NCBI RefSeq assembly: GCF_030272615.1
Contig: NC_081414.1
Location: 49,154,501 to 49,218,500, forward strand
From: Cryptomeria japonica
Taxonomy: Eukaryota > Streptophyta > Pinopsida > Cupressales > Cupressaceae
Direction: 5' to 3'
DNA length: 64,000 nt
Made by a program: the position numbers and the translations under genes. This document shows positions 11,549 to 21,562 of the stretch, in pieces (position 1 is the stretch's first letter; every line of letters begins with the position of its first letter). Below the pieces are notes generated by a model. The model was not told the origin of the DNA. It did no database searches and saw nothing but the letters and a program-made list of their open reading frames with translations.

Positions 11549-14500
11549 TTAGGTATAAAACCTTTTGAGGTGCATGCTGTTGATTGGATCTGCAAGCGGT
11601 TCTCCGTCTGATGTAGCCAACTGATATGCCCCGGACCCAAATACAGCAGTGACAACATATGGGCCTAGCCAATTTGATTCAAACTTGCCTTGATGTTCTC
11701 TGTTTGGTTGGTTGCGAGGATTCTCTCGAAGAACAAGATCACCTACCTCAAATGTACGAGGTCTAACTCGGTGATTGTAGCTTCTACTCATGCGCTGCTG
11801 ATAGGCTTTGAGATGGTTGTATGCAGCTTGTCGCTTCTCATCAAGTAGCTCCAAGTCCTGAAGGCGTGAGACTCTGTATGCGTCATCATCAATGAGATTG
11901 TGCAAGGAAACCCTTAATGATGGTATCTCGACCTCAATAGGCAAGATAGCTTCTGCACCATAGACCAATGAATAAGGAGTTGCACCTGTAGGGGTTCGAA
12001 TGCTAGTTCGATATGCCCATAGCGCTGGATTCAATTGAACATGCCAATCACGACCGGCATCATTGACTGTCTTCTTTAGGATCCTCAATATGTTTTTATT
12101 GGATGCTTCGGCCTGACCATTGCCTTGTGGGTAATAGGGAGTGGAAAAGCGGTGTTGGATATGAAATTTCTCACAAAGCTCACGGACATCCTGATTTTTG
12201 AAAGGAAGACCGTTATCTGTGACAATGGACATGGGCACACCATACCGACAGATGATGTAATTGAGGATGAATGAGGCGATCTGCTTGCCGGTGACTTGAG
12301 TAAGTGGAACAGCTTCGATCCACTTGGTGAAATATTCGGTGGCGGTAATAATGAATTTATGGCCATTGGATGAAGATGGATGGATTTTACCCACAAGATC
12401 AAGACCCCATTGACAAAAAGGCCATGGTGTTGTGATTGGTTGCAGTTCTTGAGCTGGTGCATGTATTAGGTCGCCATGAACTTGACATTTTTTGCACTTC
12501 CTAACAAAGTAGTAGGAATCCTTTTCCATAGATGGCCAATAGTATCCAGCTCGCATGATCTTCTTGGCTAGTGATGGACCACTTGAGTGAGTCCCGCAAA
12601 TTCCTTCATGTACCTCTTCCAAAGCCTTTGTTATCTCACCTTGTTCTAGACATCGAAGGAGAGTACCATCAAGACTGCGTCGGTATAGGGTTTCGGCAAT
12701 AATGGTATATCGAGCAATTTGGCGAATGAAGGTTTTACGTTGGTTATTTGATTGGTTGGGAGGAAGGGTGTGATCGCGGAGATAGGTGTAGAACTCACCG
12801 TACCATGGGGATTCAGAACCAACAAGGCAACATATCATTTCAGATTCGGGGATATCATAAGCGGGAATCCAAAGTTGTTCTACCAAGAACTCGTAGCGTG
12901 TTGAATTCTGTGGAAGATCTAGTAGAGATGCGATGGTAGCCATGGCGTCAGCAGCTCGATTCTGATCTCTTGGTATCTGCTCAAAAGTGATAGTAGTAAA
13001 TGATGTCTTTAGACTGTCCACCATTTGCTTGTATGGCATGAGTTTATCATCTTTGGTCTGATATTCATTAGTTGCTTGTCGAATGACCAGTTGTGAGTCG
13101 CCATATACTTGTAGTTCTTGTAATTTCCATTGTACGGCTAACCTGAGTCCTATGATCAAGGCCTCATACTCTGCTATGTTGTTTGTGCATGGAAATGTGA
13201 GCCTGTAAGACTTTGGGATGCTATCACCTTGAGGTGTGATAAACAGAATGCCTGCCCCCGAGCCGTGCCTAGTGTATGAACCATCAAAGTATAATTTCCA
13301 TGACTGTGCTTCTGTAATCATGAATATCTCTTCATCTGGAAAATTGGAAATGAGAGGATGATCACCTATGAGAGGTGCATCGGCCAACTGATCTGCAATA
13401 ACCTGACCTTTGATAGCCTTACGGTCCACATACTCAATATCAAATTCACTTAGAATCATCACCCATTTGGCCAAACGACCTGTCAATGCTGCTTTGCTGA
13501 GTAAATACTTGAGTGGATCAATTTTTGCGATGAGTTGTACCTTGTGTGTTAACAGATAGTGCCGCAATTTAGTGGCTGCTAAGATTACTGCTAGGCAAGC
13601 TCGCTCAATAGGTGTGTAATTGAGTTCATAGCCAACCAGTGTGCGAGAGATGTAGTATATAGCACATTCTTTGCCTTCTGCATTATGTTGTGCCAGTAGT
13701 ACACCCAATGATGTACTTGTTGCCGAGATATAGAGTAACAATGGTCTACTTGGATCTGGTGGCATCAGCAATGGTGGATTCATGAGATAGTCTTTAAGTG
13801 TCTGAAATGCTTGCTGGCATCGAGCATCCCACTGAAAGTGGATGTTCTTGTGTAGCAAATGTGTAAATGGGTGACACTTATCAGCCAATTGTGCAATGAA
13901 TCTTCGGATGGATTGAAGCCGTCCTTGTAGTGTCCTTAGCTGACTGATATTCCTTGGTGGTGGCATGTCCATGATAGCTTTTACCTTTGCTGGGTCAACC
14001 TCAATGCCTTTGCTTGAGACAATGTATCCTAGAAGCTTCCCGGAGGTCACTCCAAAGACACATTTCTTTGGGTTGAGTCGAACATGGTATTGTTCCAGTC
14101 TATCAAATATTTTATCTAAGATGTGGAGATGCCCATCTCTAGTGAGTGATTTTGCTAGTAAGTCATCCACATAATCTTCCATCATAGTATGCATCATGTC
14201 ATGGAAGATGGTAGTCATTTCTCTTTGATAAGTCGCTCCTACATTTTTTAGACCAAAAGGCATTACATTCCAGCAATATGTGCCCCATGGACATGTGAAG
14301 GCTGTCTTATGTTGGTCCTCTGGTGCGATCTTTATTTGATTGTATCCTGAAAAGCCATCCATGAGTGAAAGCATGGCATGTCCTGCTGTCAAATCTACTA
14401 TGATGTCGATATTTGGTAGAGGGAAGTCATCCTTAGGACATGCCTTATTCAGATCTCTGAAGTCTGTACAAATGCGGATGCCCCCTTTTGGTTTGCCAAC

Positions 14501-17500
14501 TGGTACAATGTTGGAGATCCATTCTGCATAATCAATTGGTCTAATGAAACCAACATCCAGGAGTTTCTTGAGTTCTGTTTTGACTAGCACGGCAATCTGA
14601 GGATGCATCTTACGAAGCTTCTGCTTGACAGGTTTGGCTCCTTTTGCTACTGTGAGATGATGCATGACTAAATCCGGATCAAGCCCAGGCATGTCTGCAT
14701 ATGACCATGCAAAGTTGATCTGACGCTGCTGGAAGAACTCTATAAATGTAGGTTGTTCCTCTGGAGTGAGAAGAGATGCCAGATGTATAATATGAGGGTT
14801 TTCAGGAGTCCCCACATTGTATTCTTTAGTCTCCTCAATGAGAATCGTCGATCGTTCCTGTTGTGTACTAGTAGGGAGAATGTCAAACCCTTCATCCTCA
14901 AGTGCCTCAGAGAGGTTTTCACCGTTGGATACGCTCTTTCTTTTTACTTTTGTTGGATCAAACAGTGCCACAGTGTGGTTTTCACTGGAAGATCCATGTT
15001 TTAATGTTATATTTTTGCAGCTAAAGGGTTTGGCATCCGCCCCGAAGTATGCTGCGCTATTAAGTTCAATGGCGAATCCAGCTTTGTGATCCCCGCTTGG
15101 TAGATTATCCCTTAATTCCAAAAAGTCAATGATAGCCTCATCGTTGTGGAAGAGGTCAAGACATGGGGGATTTGATTGGTTCCATTCGATGAGTTCAGGG
15201 TGGATAATGGGCATTACTTCATCGATTAGGTTAAGTTCATTAGAAGTATCAGTGAGGGTTAAGACAGTGTGGTGAAGGTCATTGATGGTACTCTCCCTGT
15301 CAGAATCAGGCGTAGGATGAGACGTAGGGTCTGTGGAAGATGTTTCCAGCTCAGGTACCCAAGTGGTCTTTACCTGTGCTTCTCCGTAAACAGGGATGTC
15401 TTTGCGTGGTGGAGGTGGTGACGTGTCTTCCTCATCTGAAGTGTTAAGTTGCACAGAATCAAATTCCCACTCATGTGAGTCGGTCTCTGAATCACTTTCC
15501 AGCATTCGATTGCTATACCATACTGGGATATCTTTTGAGTTAAATACGGCAGGTGTGATTGGTTTATGTATCTTTGTGGTGATCGGTGCTGCAGGAACCG
15601 TGATGGGGTTTAAAGGATTTGTTACTGGAAGTATTGGTAATGGTGACTCAGTGGTTTCTGCTGGAACTACTGGTGCCATAGATGTTGCTGCGGGTTCTGA
15701 TACAGTTGCTGCTGCTATTGGTGTTATTGATGGGATTACTGGTTCGTTTGGTGGGATGATTGGTATTGTAGATGGTTGTGGTGGGTTTGTGAGCCTTGAT
15801 GGGGCAGTGGGGATAGTGTTTGATGGTGCTTTGATTATGAAAGGTGTCCTCTTTGCAGTAGGTGGGCAAAATGGTGTGCTGGGTTTTCCTTTGAATCTGA
15901 GTTTAGGAAGGACTTCTTTTTCAAAGCCTAGGCCTGTATTACCTTTGGGCTTGAATTCTGGTAGCAGAGGTTCATGTCGTCCTTGTTTGCAGTATCCCAA
16001 AGCACTCTGACCATCATATCCCATTCTTTGCATAATGAGGAGGCCTTTGCCATATTGTTCCGTAGGAAGTGTAACTTGCGGTTTGTCAGTGGTGATGGGA
16101 TCTTTATAGATCCAGTCCGCTAGGTCCTCATCTTGTGTTTCTTCCTCTTGACTCTTTCCAAGGATGAAAGGCGTTAAGGCACATGCTGGCGTGATTAGTG
16201 GTTGCTGGAGCAACTGCTGTGGTTTACCATGTGTTCTAGGAGAAGTGGGCATTTGTCCCACACAAAAGAGCTGACTCAAGTTATATTCTCCAGGACCTTC
16301 CTCTGCTACTTTCATCTTTAGCTTTTCTTGCTTGGGCATAGGGGTGTTTGAACTGGTAAGAGAGGCGGGATTTATATATGATGTGGAGGAAATGGCTTCT
16401 CTATTATTAGGAACGGTAATCTCTGGTTGATGGCTGATATTATGGCAAAATGCAAAGGGATTTGCATCGCTCAGGATTGTGATCTCGACCCCGTTATGTG
16501 GGAACTTGATACATTGATGGTAGGTAGATGGAACGGCTTGCATGGCATGTATCCAAGGTCTCCCTAATAATAGATTATATGGCAGAGGAAGGTCCAGAAC
16601 CTGACAAATTATGTGTTTTACCACAGGGCCCACTCGGATTGGTAGTACCACAGCTCCTTTGGATGAACGCTCTGCATCATCATAGGCCTTGATGGTGATC
16701 TTCTTGCGAGGATCCACTGATTCTATTGCATATCCCAATGCTGTGACCAACTGTAGTGTACAGATGTTTAGGCCTGCTCCATTATCTATCAAGACTCGCT
16801 TGATCCTGTGTTGGTTGACAAAGCCTTCAATGTGGAGTGAGGCGTTATGAGGTTGTTGGAACGAAGAGTTGTCACTTTCGGAAAAAGTGAGACAAGGTGA
16901 TGACTTTAGAGTTCCAACCATGGCTTGAAATTGGTCCGTGTTCAAGTTTGCAGGGACTGACGCTTCTTGGAGTGCTTGATCCAAGATTGTTTTATGAGAT
17001 GGTGATAGGCGTAATAGCTCTAAAATGGAAATGAGCGCAGGCGTTTTATCTAATTGTTCCACAAGATTGTACTGCTTTGGGATGGAGGTGGTGCCTTGTG
17101 GAGCTGCCTTGATGGTAACTTTGCTGCGACGCGTAACAACATTGCAATTTGAGGTGGGATTTTTGAAGGTTATGGTTGCAATTTGTTCACTGGCATCATA
17201 CAGGTGATTTACAGTGTAGTTATACGCAGCCTGCGTATAGTCAGTGGTATCAGTGCCTCGCCGGGAAGTGGAAGGACCCCTTTGATCTTGTGATGGAAGT
17301 GGATTCTTGAACATCTGATGATCATTATTTGTCATTTTTGGATCATGTCCTTCAATCTCAATTTCTCCTCGATCAATAAGATCTTGAATGAGATCTTTCA
17401 ATCGGTGACAATTACTTGTCTTGTGTCCTCGTCCTTGATGGAACTCACAATGTTCAGTAGCTCTCCACCATGCTGGTTTGACCTGAGGCTCATAGTTGGA

Positions 17501-18835
17501 TAGTTTAGGTAGAGTGACCAAATTCTGAGAAAGGAGTTGTCGCAACACTGTTTCAATGGGTTCCCCTAAGGGAGTGTATGTACGTTTTTGTTTTTGTGGA
17601 CAAGGTCTTGGTTCATCCTGAGATGTGATGCGACCTTGATTAGGAGGAACATTTGTGTTATTCTGAGGTGGAGGATTTTGTCCTGCAAACCGAACCATAG
17701 GTTGTGCATTTTGGATAGTTCGAGCATCCACAACCCCATCGTTGATGATATTTTTATTCTTGTTCCAGAAGTTTGGTTTATCACTATTGAATCGCGGGCG
17801 AGGACCATCTTTTGGTTCATTAAAGATTTTGATGAGTCCTTTCTTGATGAGTGCCCTTTCACATTTTATACCTTTGGTGATCATATCGTTAAAGGAGTCT
17901 GTGTCTTTGACATCCAGGTGAAATTCCATTTCTTCGTTTAAGTTGGAAATGAAAATTTCCACTAGTTCTCGTTCAGGTAACTGAAGAGAACGTCTGCTAG
18001 ACATTTGGCGCCATCGTTGCAGGAATACTGAGAATAGTTCACCTGGTTTTTGTTTGGTATTGCACAGATCAGCCATGGTGATGTCGCGTTCAATATTATA
18101 AGAGTAATGAGATAGGAACTTCTGGATGAGTTCCTCAAATGTTCTAATGCCACCTGGTAGTCGGGAAAACCATGATGTGGTTGTTCCTCCCAAGCTTTGG
18201 GGAAAAAGGCGCATTAGATATGTGTCCTCATAAGCCACTTCAAGACAAGCGGAATGAAATTCTCGGACATGATCACGGGGATCCCCCTTTCCTCTATATT
18301 TTTCAAATTTGGGTGTTTCAAACCCGCGTGGAAAGGGTGGCATATAAAGATTCCTATCAAACGGATAGGGACAGATGTCGTTAAGTGAGAATTGATTGGT
18401 CTTAACACCACTATGAAGTTGTTGGGCGAGATTCTCGACTTGTTGCCGCAACATCTCCATTTCATTTGGAGGAGGAGGTGGTGGGTTACCTCGAGGGATG
18501 TTATATTTGATGGGATCTCTACGCCTTTCCTCCTCATGGCGACTTTGTCTTTCTGATGCTTGTCTTAATTGGGCAAGATCAAAGTCTGAGGGGAGTTTGG
18601 CTCCTTCTTGAGCAAGTCTTAAGAAGTGAGCATCCGCATTGCTCCTTAGTATTTCATCAAATAATCTGTTAAAATGAGGGTTATGCTGAACCCTTTCGAT
18701 TGTTGAAGGAGTGGGACTACTTGGGTTTTCATCATTTACATTTCCTCCAAGTGCTTCTTGAAATTCATTGAGGTTGTCCTCTTCTTCCTCAATTTCTATT
18801 TCTCGTTGCCTTGATCGCGATCGGGTTTGAGCCAT
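11549..18835 (-). CDS. Gag-Pol polyprotein of Tat-type Ty3 retrotransposon, 2,428 aa, intact
   Basis: One uninterrupted frame starts at ATG 18835. Domains in order (approximate residues): Gag capsid-like 170-330; a CxxH...GHxxxxC zinc-knuckle-like motif 460-475; aspartic protease with LIDNGAGLN at about 680 and LLLGRPW at about 758; a G-patch-like segment 925-972 rich in the expected glycines; a Pro/Thr-rich linker 990-1085; reverse transcriptase 1400-1580 with the catalytic YVDD at about 1552; Ty3 RNase H 1680-1820 whose first catalytic Asp is lost (LYISATSTSLG); a second RNase H 1845-1968 with intact LYFDGSYT, GDSQ and DQNRAAD motifs; integrase with an HHCC zinc finger 2075-2115 and a DDE core (D about 2147, D about 2204, then E exactly 36 residues on). 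There is no chromodomain. The second RNase H is the Tat-lineage hallmark. The protease DNGA replaces the usual D[S/T]GA. It probably encodes all enzymatic functions for transposition. Confidence 0.95.
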   Translation of the reverse strand: MAQTRSRSRQREIEIEEEEDNLNEFQEALGGNVNDENPSSPTPSTIERVQHNPHFNRLFDEILRSNADAHFLRLAQEGAKLPSDFDLAQLRQASERQSRHEEERRRDPIKYNIPRGNPPPPPPNEMEMLRQQVENLAQQLHSGVKTNQFSLNDICPYPFDRNLYMPPFPRGFETPKFEKYRGKGDPRDHVREFHSACLEVAYEDTYLMRLFPQSLGGTTTSWFSRLPGGIRTFEELIQKFLSHYSYNIERDITMADLCNTKQKPGELFSVFLQRWRQMSSRRSLQLPERELVEIFISNLNEEMEFHLDVKDTDSFNDMITKGIKCERALIKKGLIKIFNEPKDGPRPRFNSDKPNFWNKNKNIINDGVVDARTIQNAQPMVRFAGQNPPPQNNTNVPPNQGRITSQDEPRPCPQKQKRTYTPLGEPIETVLRQLLSQNLVTLPKLSNYEPQVKPAWWRATEHCEFHQGRGHKTSNCHRLKDLIQDLIDRGEIEIEGHDPKMTNNDHQMFKNPLPSQDQRGPSTSRRGTDTTDYTQAAYNYTVNHLYDASEQIATITFKNPTSNCNVVTRRSKVTIKAAPQGTTSIPKQYNLVEQLDKTPALISILELLRLSPSHKTILDQALQEASVPANLNTDQFQAMVGTLKSSPCLTFSESDNSSFQQPHNASLHIEGFVNQHRIKRVLIDNGAGLNICTLQLVTALGYAIESVDPRKKITIKAYDDAERSSKGAVVLPIRVGPVVKHIICQVLDLPLPYNLLLGRPWIHAMQAVPSTYHQCIKFPHNGVEITILSDANPFAFCHNISHQPEITVPNNREAISSTSYINPASLTSSNTPMPKQEKLKMKVAEEGPGEYNLSQLFCVGQMPTSPRTHGKPQQLLQQPLITPACALTPFILGKSQEEETQDEDLADWIYKDPITTDKPQVTLPTEQYGKGLLIMQRMGYDGQSALGYCKQGRHEPLLPEFKPKGNTGLGFEKEVLPKLRFKGKPSTPFCPPTAKRTPFIIKAPSNTIPTAPSRLTNPPQPSTIPIIPPNEPVIPSITPIAAATVSEPAATSMAPVVPAETTESPLPILPVTNPLNPITVPAAPITTKIHKPITPAVFNSKDIPVWYSNRMLESDSETDSHEWEFDSVQLNTSDEEDTSPPPPRKDIPVYGEAQVKTTWVPELETSSTDPTSHPTPDSDRESTINDLHHTVLTLTDTSNELNLIDEVMPIIHPELIEWNQSNPPCLDLFHNDEAIIDFLELRDNLPSGDHKAGFAIELNSAAYFGADAKPFSCKNITLKHGSSSENHTVALFDPTKVKRKSVSNGENLSEALEDEGFDILPTSTQQERSTILIEETKEYNVGTPENPHIIHLASLLTPEEQPTFIEFFQQRQINFAWSYADMPGLDPDLVMHHLTVAKGAKPVKQKLRKMHPQIAVLVKTELKKLLDVGFIRPIDYAEWISNIVPVGKPKGGIRICTDFRDLNKACPKDDFPLPNIDIIVDLTAGHAMLSLMDGFSGYNQIKIAPEDQHKTAFTCPWGTYCWNVMPFGLKNVGATYQREMTTIFHDMMHTMMEDYVDDLLAKSLTRDGHLHILDKIFDRLEQYHVRLNPKKCVFGVTSGKLLGYIVSSKGIEVDPAKVKAIMDMPPPRNISQLRTLQGRLQSIRRFIAQLADKCHPFTHLLHKNIHFQWDARCQQAFQTLKDYLMNPPLLMPPDPSRPLLLYISATSTSLGVLLAQHNAEGKECAIYYISRTLVGYELNYTPIERACLAVILAATKLRHYLLTHKVQLIAKIDPLKYLLSKAALTGRLAKWVMILSEFDIEYVDRKAIKGQVIADQLADAPLIGDHPLISNFPDEEIFMITEAQSWKLYFDGSYTRHGSGAGILFITPQGDSIPKSYRLTFPCTNNIAEYEALIIGLRLAVQWKLQELQVYGDSQLVIRQATNEYQTKDDKLMPYKQMVDSLKTSFTTITFEQIPRDQNRAADAMATIASLLDLPQNSTRYEFLVEQLWIPAYDIPESEMICCLVGSESPWYGEFYTYLRDHTLPPNQSNNQRKTFIRQIARYTIIAETLYRRSLDGTLLRCLEQGEITKALEEVHEGICGTHSSGPSLAKKIMRAGYYWPSMEKDSYYFVRKCKKCQVHGDLIHAPAQELQPITTPWPFCQWGLDLVGKIHPSSSNGHKFIITATEYFTKWIEAVPLTQVTGKQIASFILNYIICRYGVPMSIVTDNGLPFKNQDVRELCEKFHIQHRFSTPYYPQGNGQAEASNKNILRILKKTVNDAGRDWHVQLNPALWAYRTSIRTPTGATPYSLVYGAEAILPIEVEIPSLRVSLHNLIDDDAYRVSRLQDLELLDEKRQAAYNHLKAYQQRMSRSYNHRVRPRTFEVGDLVLRENPRNQPNREHQGKFESNWLGPYVVTAVFGSGAYQLATSDGEPLADPINSMHLKRFYT

Positions 18836-20957
18836 TTTGTTTGCAAGTTTGTGTTGAAGTTGATTGAAGATGATGATGAGTTGTTCGATGAAAGATGGAT
18901 GATTAGTGGATTGTAGATCTCTAGCACTCTAAAGGTAAATGTAACCAGAATTCTTTCTTTGAATTGCTTGTTTGTTTTGATGAGTTTGGATGTGATAAGG
19001 TGTAGAGAAATCTGAGATGTGTTACAGATTTTGACTACCTAGTAATGAGAGGATTCACTCATGAACTAGTTTTAACCTGCGTAGATGTGTCTCTTAGGAT
19101 GAGCTTATCCTAGATGTAGAAACAATCTAAAAGTGATGTGATGTGTTTGATTTCAAGCAATATCTAAAAGAGAACTTGGGACAAGAACCTCTTAATGTTT
19201 TGAGAGTTTTGGGATGAATTGATGATGGAATAATGATGTATGAATGAGATGATGGATGTTTTGTTTTCAACTTCAATAAAAACTTTGTGTTACAAATGGA
19301 ACAAACTCTACTTCTTCCCTTTCAGGCGTTGGTGGCACTTCTCGAGCTGTGTTGTAGGTGATACAGATGTTTGGGAAGAAGTTGGGATTAATCTTTCCTC
19401 CTTGATTTTTGTGATAACTCAGAGCTCTATATTGCATAAAAGCTCTGCGGTTCAATGATTCTGAATCAAACTCGTTTGTTTTACCTTGAAGATATAGACG
19501 CATGCGATGTAGAAAGACTCTATGTGAGACAAAAATTTGTCTATTGAGATAGAAGAATTTCCTCCTTTTGATCAAAGCCTTTGAGCTTAATGGTCTCTTT
19601 TTCAAGTTGGTATTCTGATGACACTGCTTCTTTCGCAAGATGTGAAGAATGGTCATAAATTTTGTCTCTTTGTTGTTTGTACTTTGTTCTTGGTATTTTT
19701 GTTTGTTTTTGAGAAATGTTGGATGAATACTTTGTTTTTGGGATTGATTTTTTTGATTTTTCCTTGACAAGAAAACAAAGCAAGCACACAAACACAAGAA
19801 TGTTGCCTCAAAGGCACAAATGAGCATGGGTCTAGATCAACCCAATTCTTGGACTTGTTTTTGACCCTTCCTTTAGATTTATTTTAAGGTGTAGTTCCAA
19901 AGCCTGAAGTCGGCTCAATTTGCACTAGGTCTGTAAAACGAACACACTTCAAACACTTTTTATCCCTAAGGTCAAATGGCCAGTTGTGATAAATTTAGCC
20001 CACATCTTGATATTTCTTCGACTTTGGTACTACATACCTTATGAATCCCGCCGTGGCAGGTAAGGATGTGATATACTAAGTCTTGCACGAGCATAACAAA
20101 TAGATGATCCCTATGATGGGGGAGTCACCACTTTTATCAAGCCACAAGTGACTTTTCAAAAAGCTATGTTTCTACTCAAGGAAATATGTATGGTGAGTAT
20201 CTTGGGAGCAAAACCATCTATGCTCTTGCACTAAATTATATCGCAAATATCCTCAATCAATAGAACGGGTGGGCTACTACTTAAAGGTGTTTAGTCATGT
20301 TCGATGTTTTTGGACATAAGTTCATTCTGCAGTGACTCACTTAAGAGCCTTGTAACTGGTGGTGGGGCCCATTTGTCCTTTCGGCCAGTTACACTGTAGG
20401 AACAGCTATACCCAAGGCTACAGCTTTCGCTCACACCTGATTTCTATAGCGGCTCGAAGGATTTACCGCTCAAGGTCGTTCCCAAGAGTGATGTGTCTCT
20501 TGGCAGGCCTCTCTTAAAAAGATAAAATTTTGAGTGTTACTAACACTTTTCTCTTGCACCTAGGACCACGAAAGCCAAGGGAGAGGATAGTGTGTGTTAG
20601 AAGTAGGACCACTCGACCAACTCTTTGCACAAGTGTGCCAAGCACGAAAAACACTTGTTCTTTTTAATCTATCATTGCAATGTGATCTAACTATTTGGAG
20701 ATGTTGCTCCAACAATCATGTTGTTCTTTTTAATTTTCAAAGGCAATTGTTTGAGTAAACTAGAATTTGAAAATCCTGGTCAACTTAATGAAAAACACGT
20801 TTGCATGAAGTAAGATTGCTTTAAAAATGAGACAAGTTGATTGTGAATTTTATTTGCACCAAAAATGGAAGTTTGGATTGTGAGTTTTATCTTGATGCAA
20901 GAAATAAATTTTGCCTTGTTTATTTTAAGCACCAAAACGAAGTTTGTTTCCTAACTT

Positions 20958-20995
<38 letters not shown>

Positions 20996-21540
20996 AAAAA
21001 AGTTGTTTTTGTGTAAGTTTGTGGTTCTTTTTACCTTGGAACAATGAAATTCTTTTTAAGAGCCCCAAACAAATGTGTGATTCTTTTTTTAAAAGCCCAA
21101 ATTTGAAATGTGAAGTTAATTTTAAACCAAAATAAAAAGTGAATTCATTTTTAAAACCAACTTCAAAAAACAAGTTAGTAAAAAATATAAATCTACTTTT
21201 TAATCTAATTTAAATCTGCACAAAAGAGAAAAATAGTTAGTAAAATCCGCCTATTTGGTGGGCTTCTACAAGCCTAATTTTTTTTTTTTTTGGTTACAAG
21301 GTGATTTGTACAACGTTTTGTTACAATAGCGCTAGTCTGCGTTTGAACAGAGGCACTATTTAACACAAACGTATTAAAAGAAAGGGAAAGACAGAGAAGG
21401 GAAAAGCACTGAAACAGGGGGAATAGCGCCAAAATAATGCCAAACGCACCAAAACAGTGTCAAAATCGCAACCTGTGTGACATTTTCAACATTCAAACAT
21501 GTTATTGGTTAAAAAAAAAAAATGATCCTTTTGGTGTTTG
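18836..21540 (-). other. Leader (5' untranslated region) of the Tat-type element
   Basis: This is 2.7 kb between the primer site and the gag ATG. It contains a homopolymer A run (about 20,960-20,993) and shorter T and A runs near 21,280 and 21,512. Ogre relatives carry an extra ORF here; only one weak candidate (19273-19827) is visible. Confidence 0.7.
19273..19827 (-). CDS. Hypothetical leader ORF, 184 aa
   Basis: ATG-started frame upstream of gag on the element strand. The first 20 residues are hydrophobic and cysteine-rich (LICAFEATFLCLCACFVFL), and the remainder is basic and Asn/Lys/Gln-rich. No family was recognised. Position matches the extra ORF of Ogre-type elements, but nothing in the sequence proves homology, and a chance ORF is about as likely. 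Confidence 0.22.
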   Translation of the reverse strand: MLICAFEATFLCLCACFVFLSRKNQKNQSQKQSIHPTFLKNKQKYQEQSTNNKETKFMTILHILRKKQCHQNTNLKKRPLSSKALIKRRKFFYLNRQIFVSHRVFLHRMRLYLQGKTNEFDSESLNRRAFMQYRALSYHKNQGGKINPNFFPNICITYNTAREVPPTPEREEVEFVPFVTQSFY

Positions 21541-21560
21541 GATTCACGTCGGGTTCACCA
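21541..21560 (-). other. Primer binding site complementary to tRNA-Trp
   Basis: The plus strand here reads as the 3' end of plant tRNA-Trp(CCA) including CCA. On the element strand it is therefore an 18-20 nt primer site starting TGGTGAACCC, two bases from the 5' LTR. The tRNA identity is from recalled plant tRNA-Trp sequence and should be checked by alignment. Confidence 0.85.
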
Positions 21561-21562
21561 AA

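Noticed and set aside
15396-16010. 204-codon open frame on the plus strand
   Set aside because: It is antisense to the Pro/Thr-rich linker of the Tat polyprotein; its Gly/Val-rich text is a by-product.
21541-21560. Fragment of a tRNA-Trp gene
   Set aside because: Only the last 20 bases including CCA are present, and they sit two bases from an LTR, so it is a primer site rather than a tRNA gene.
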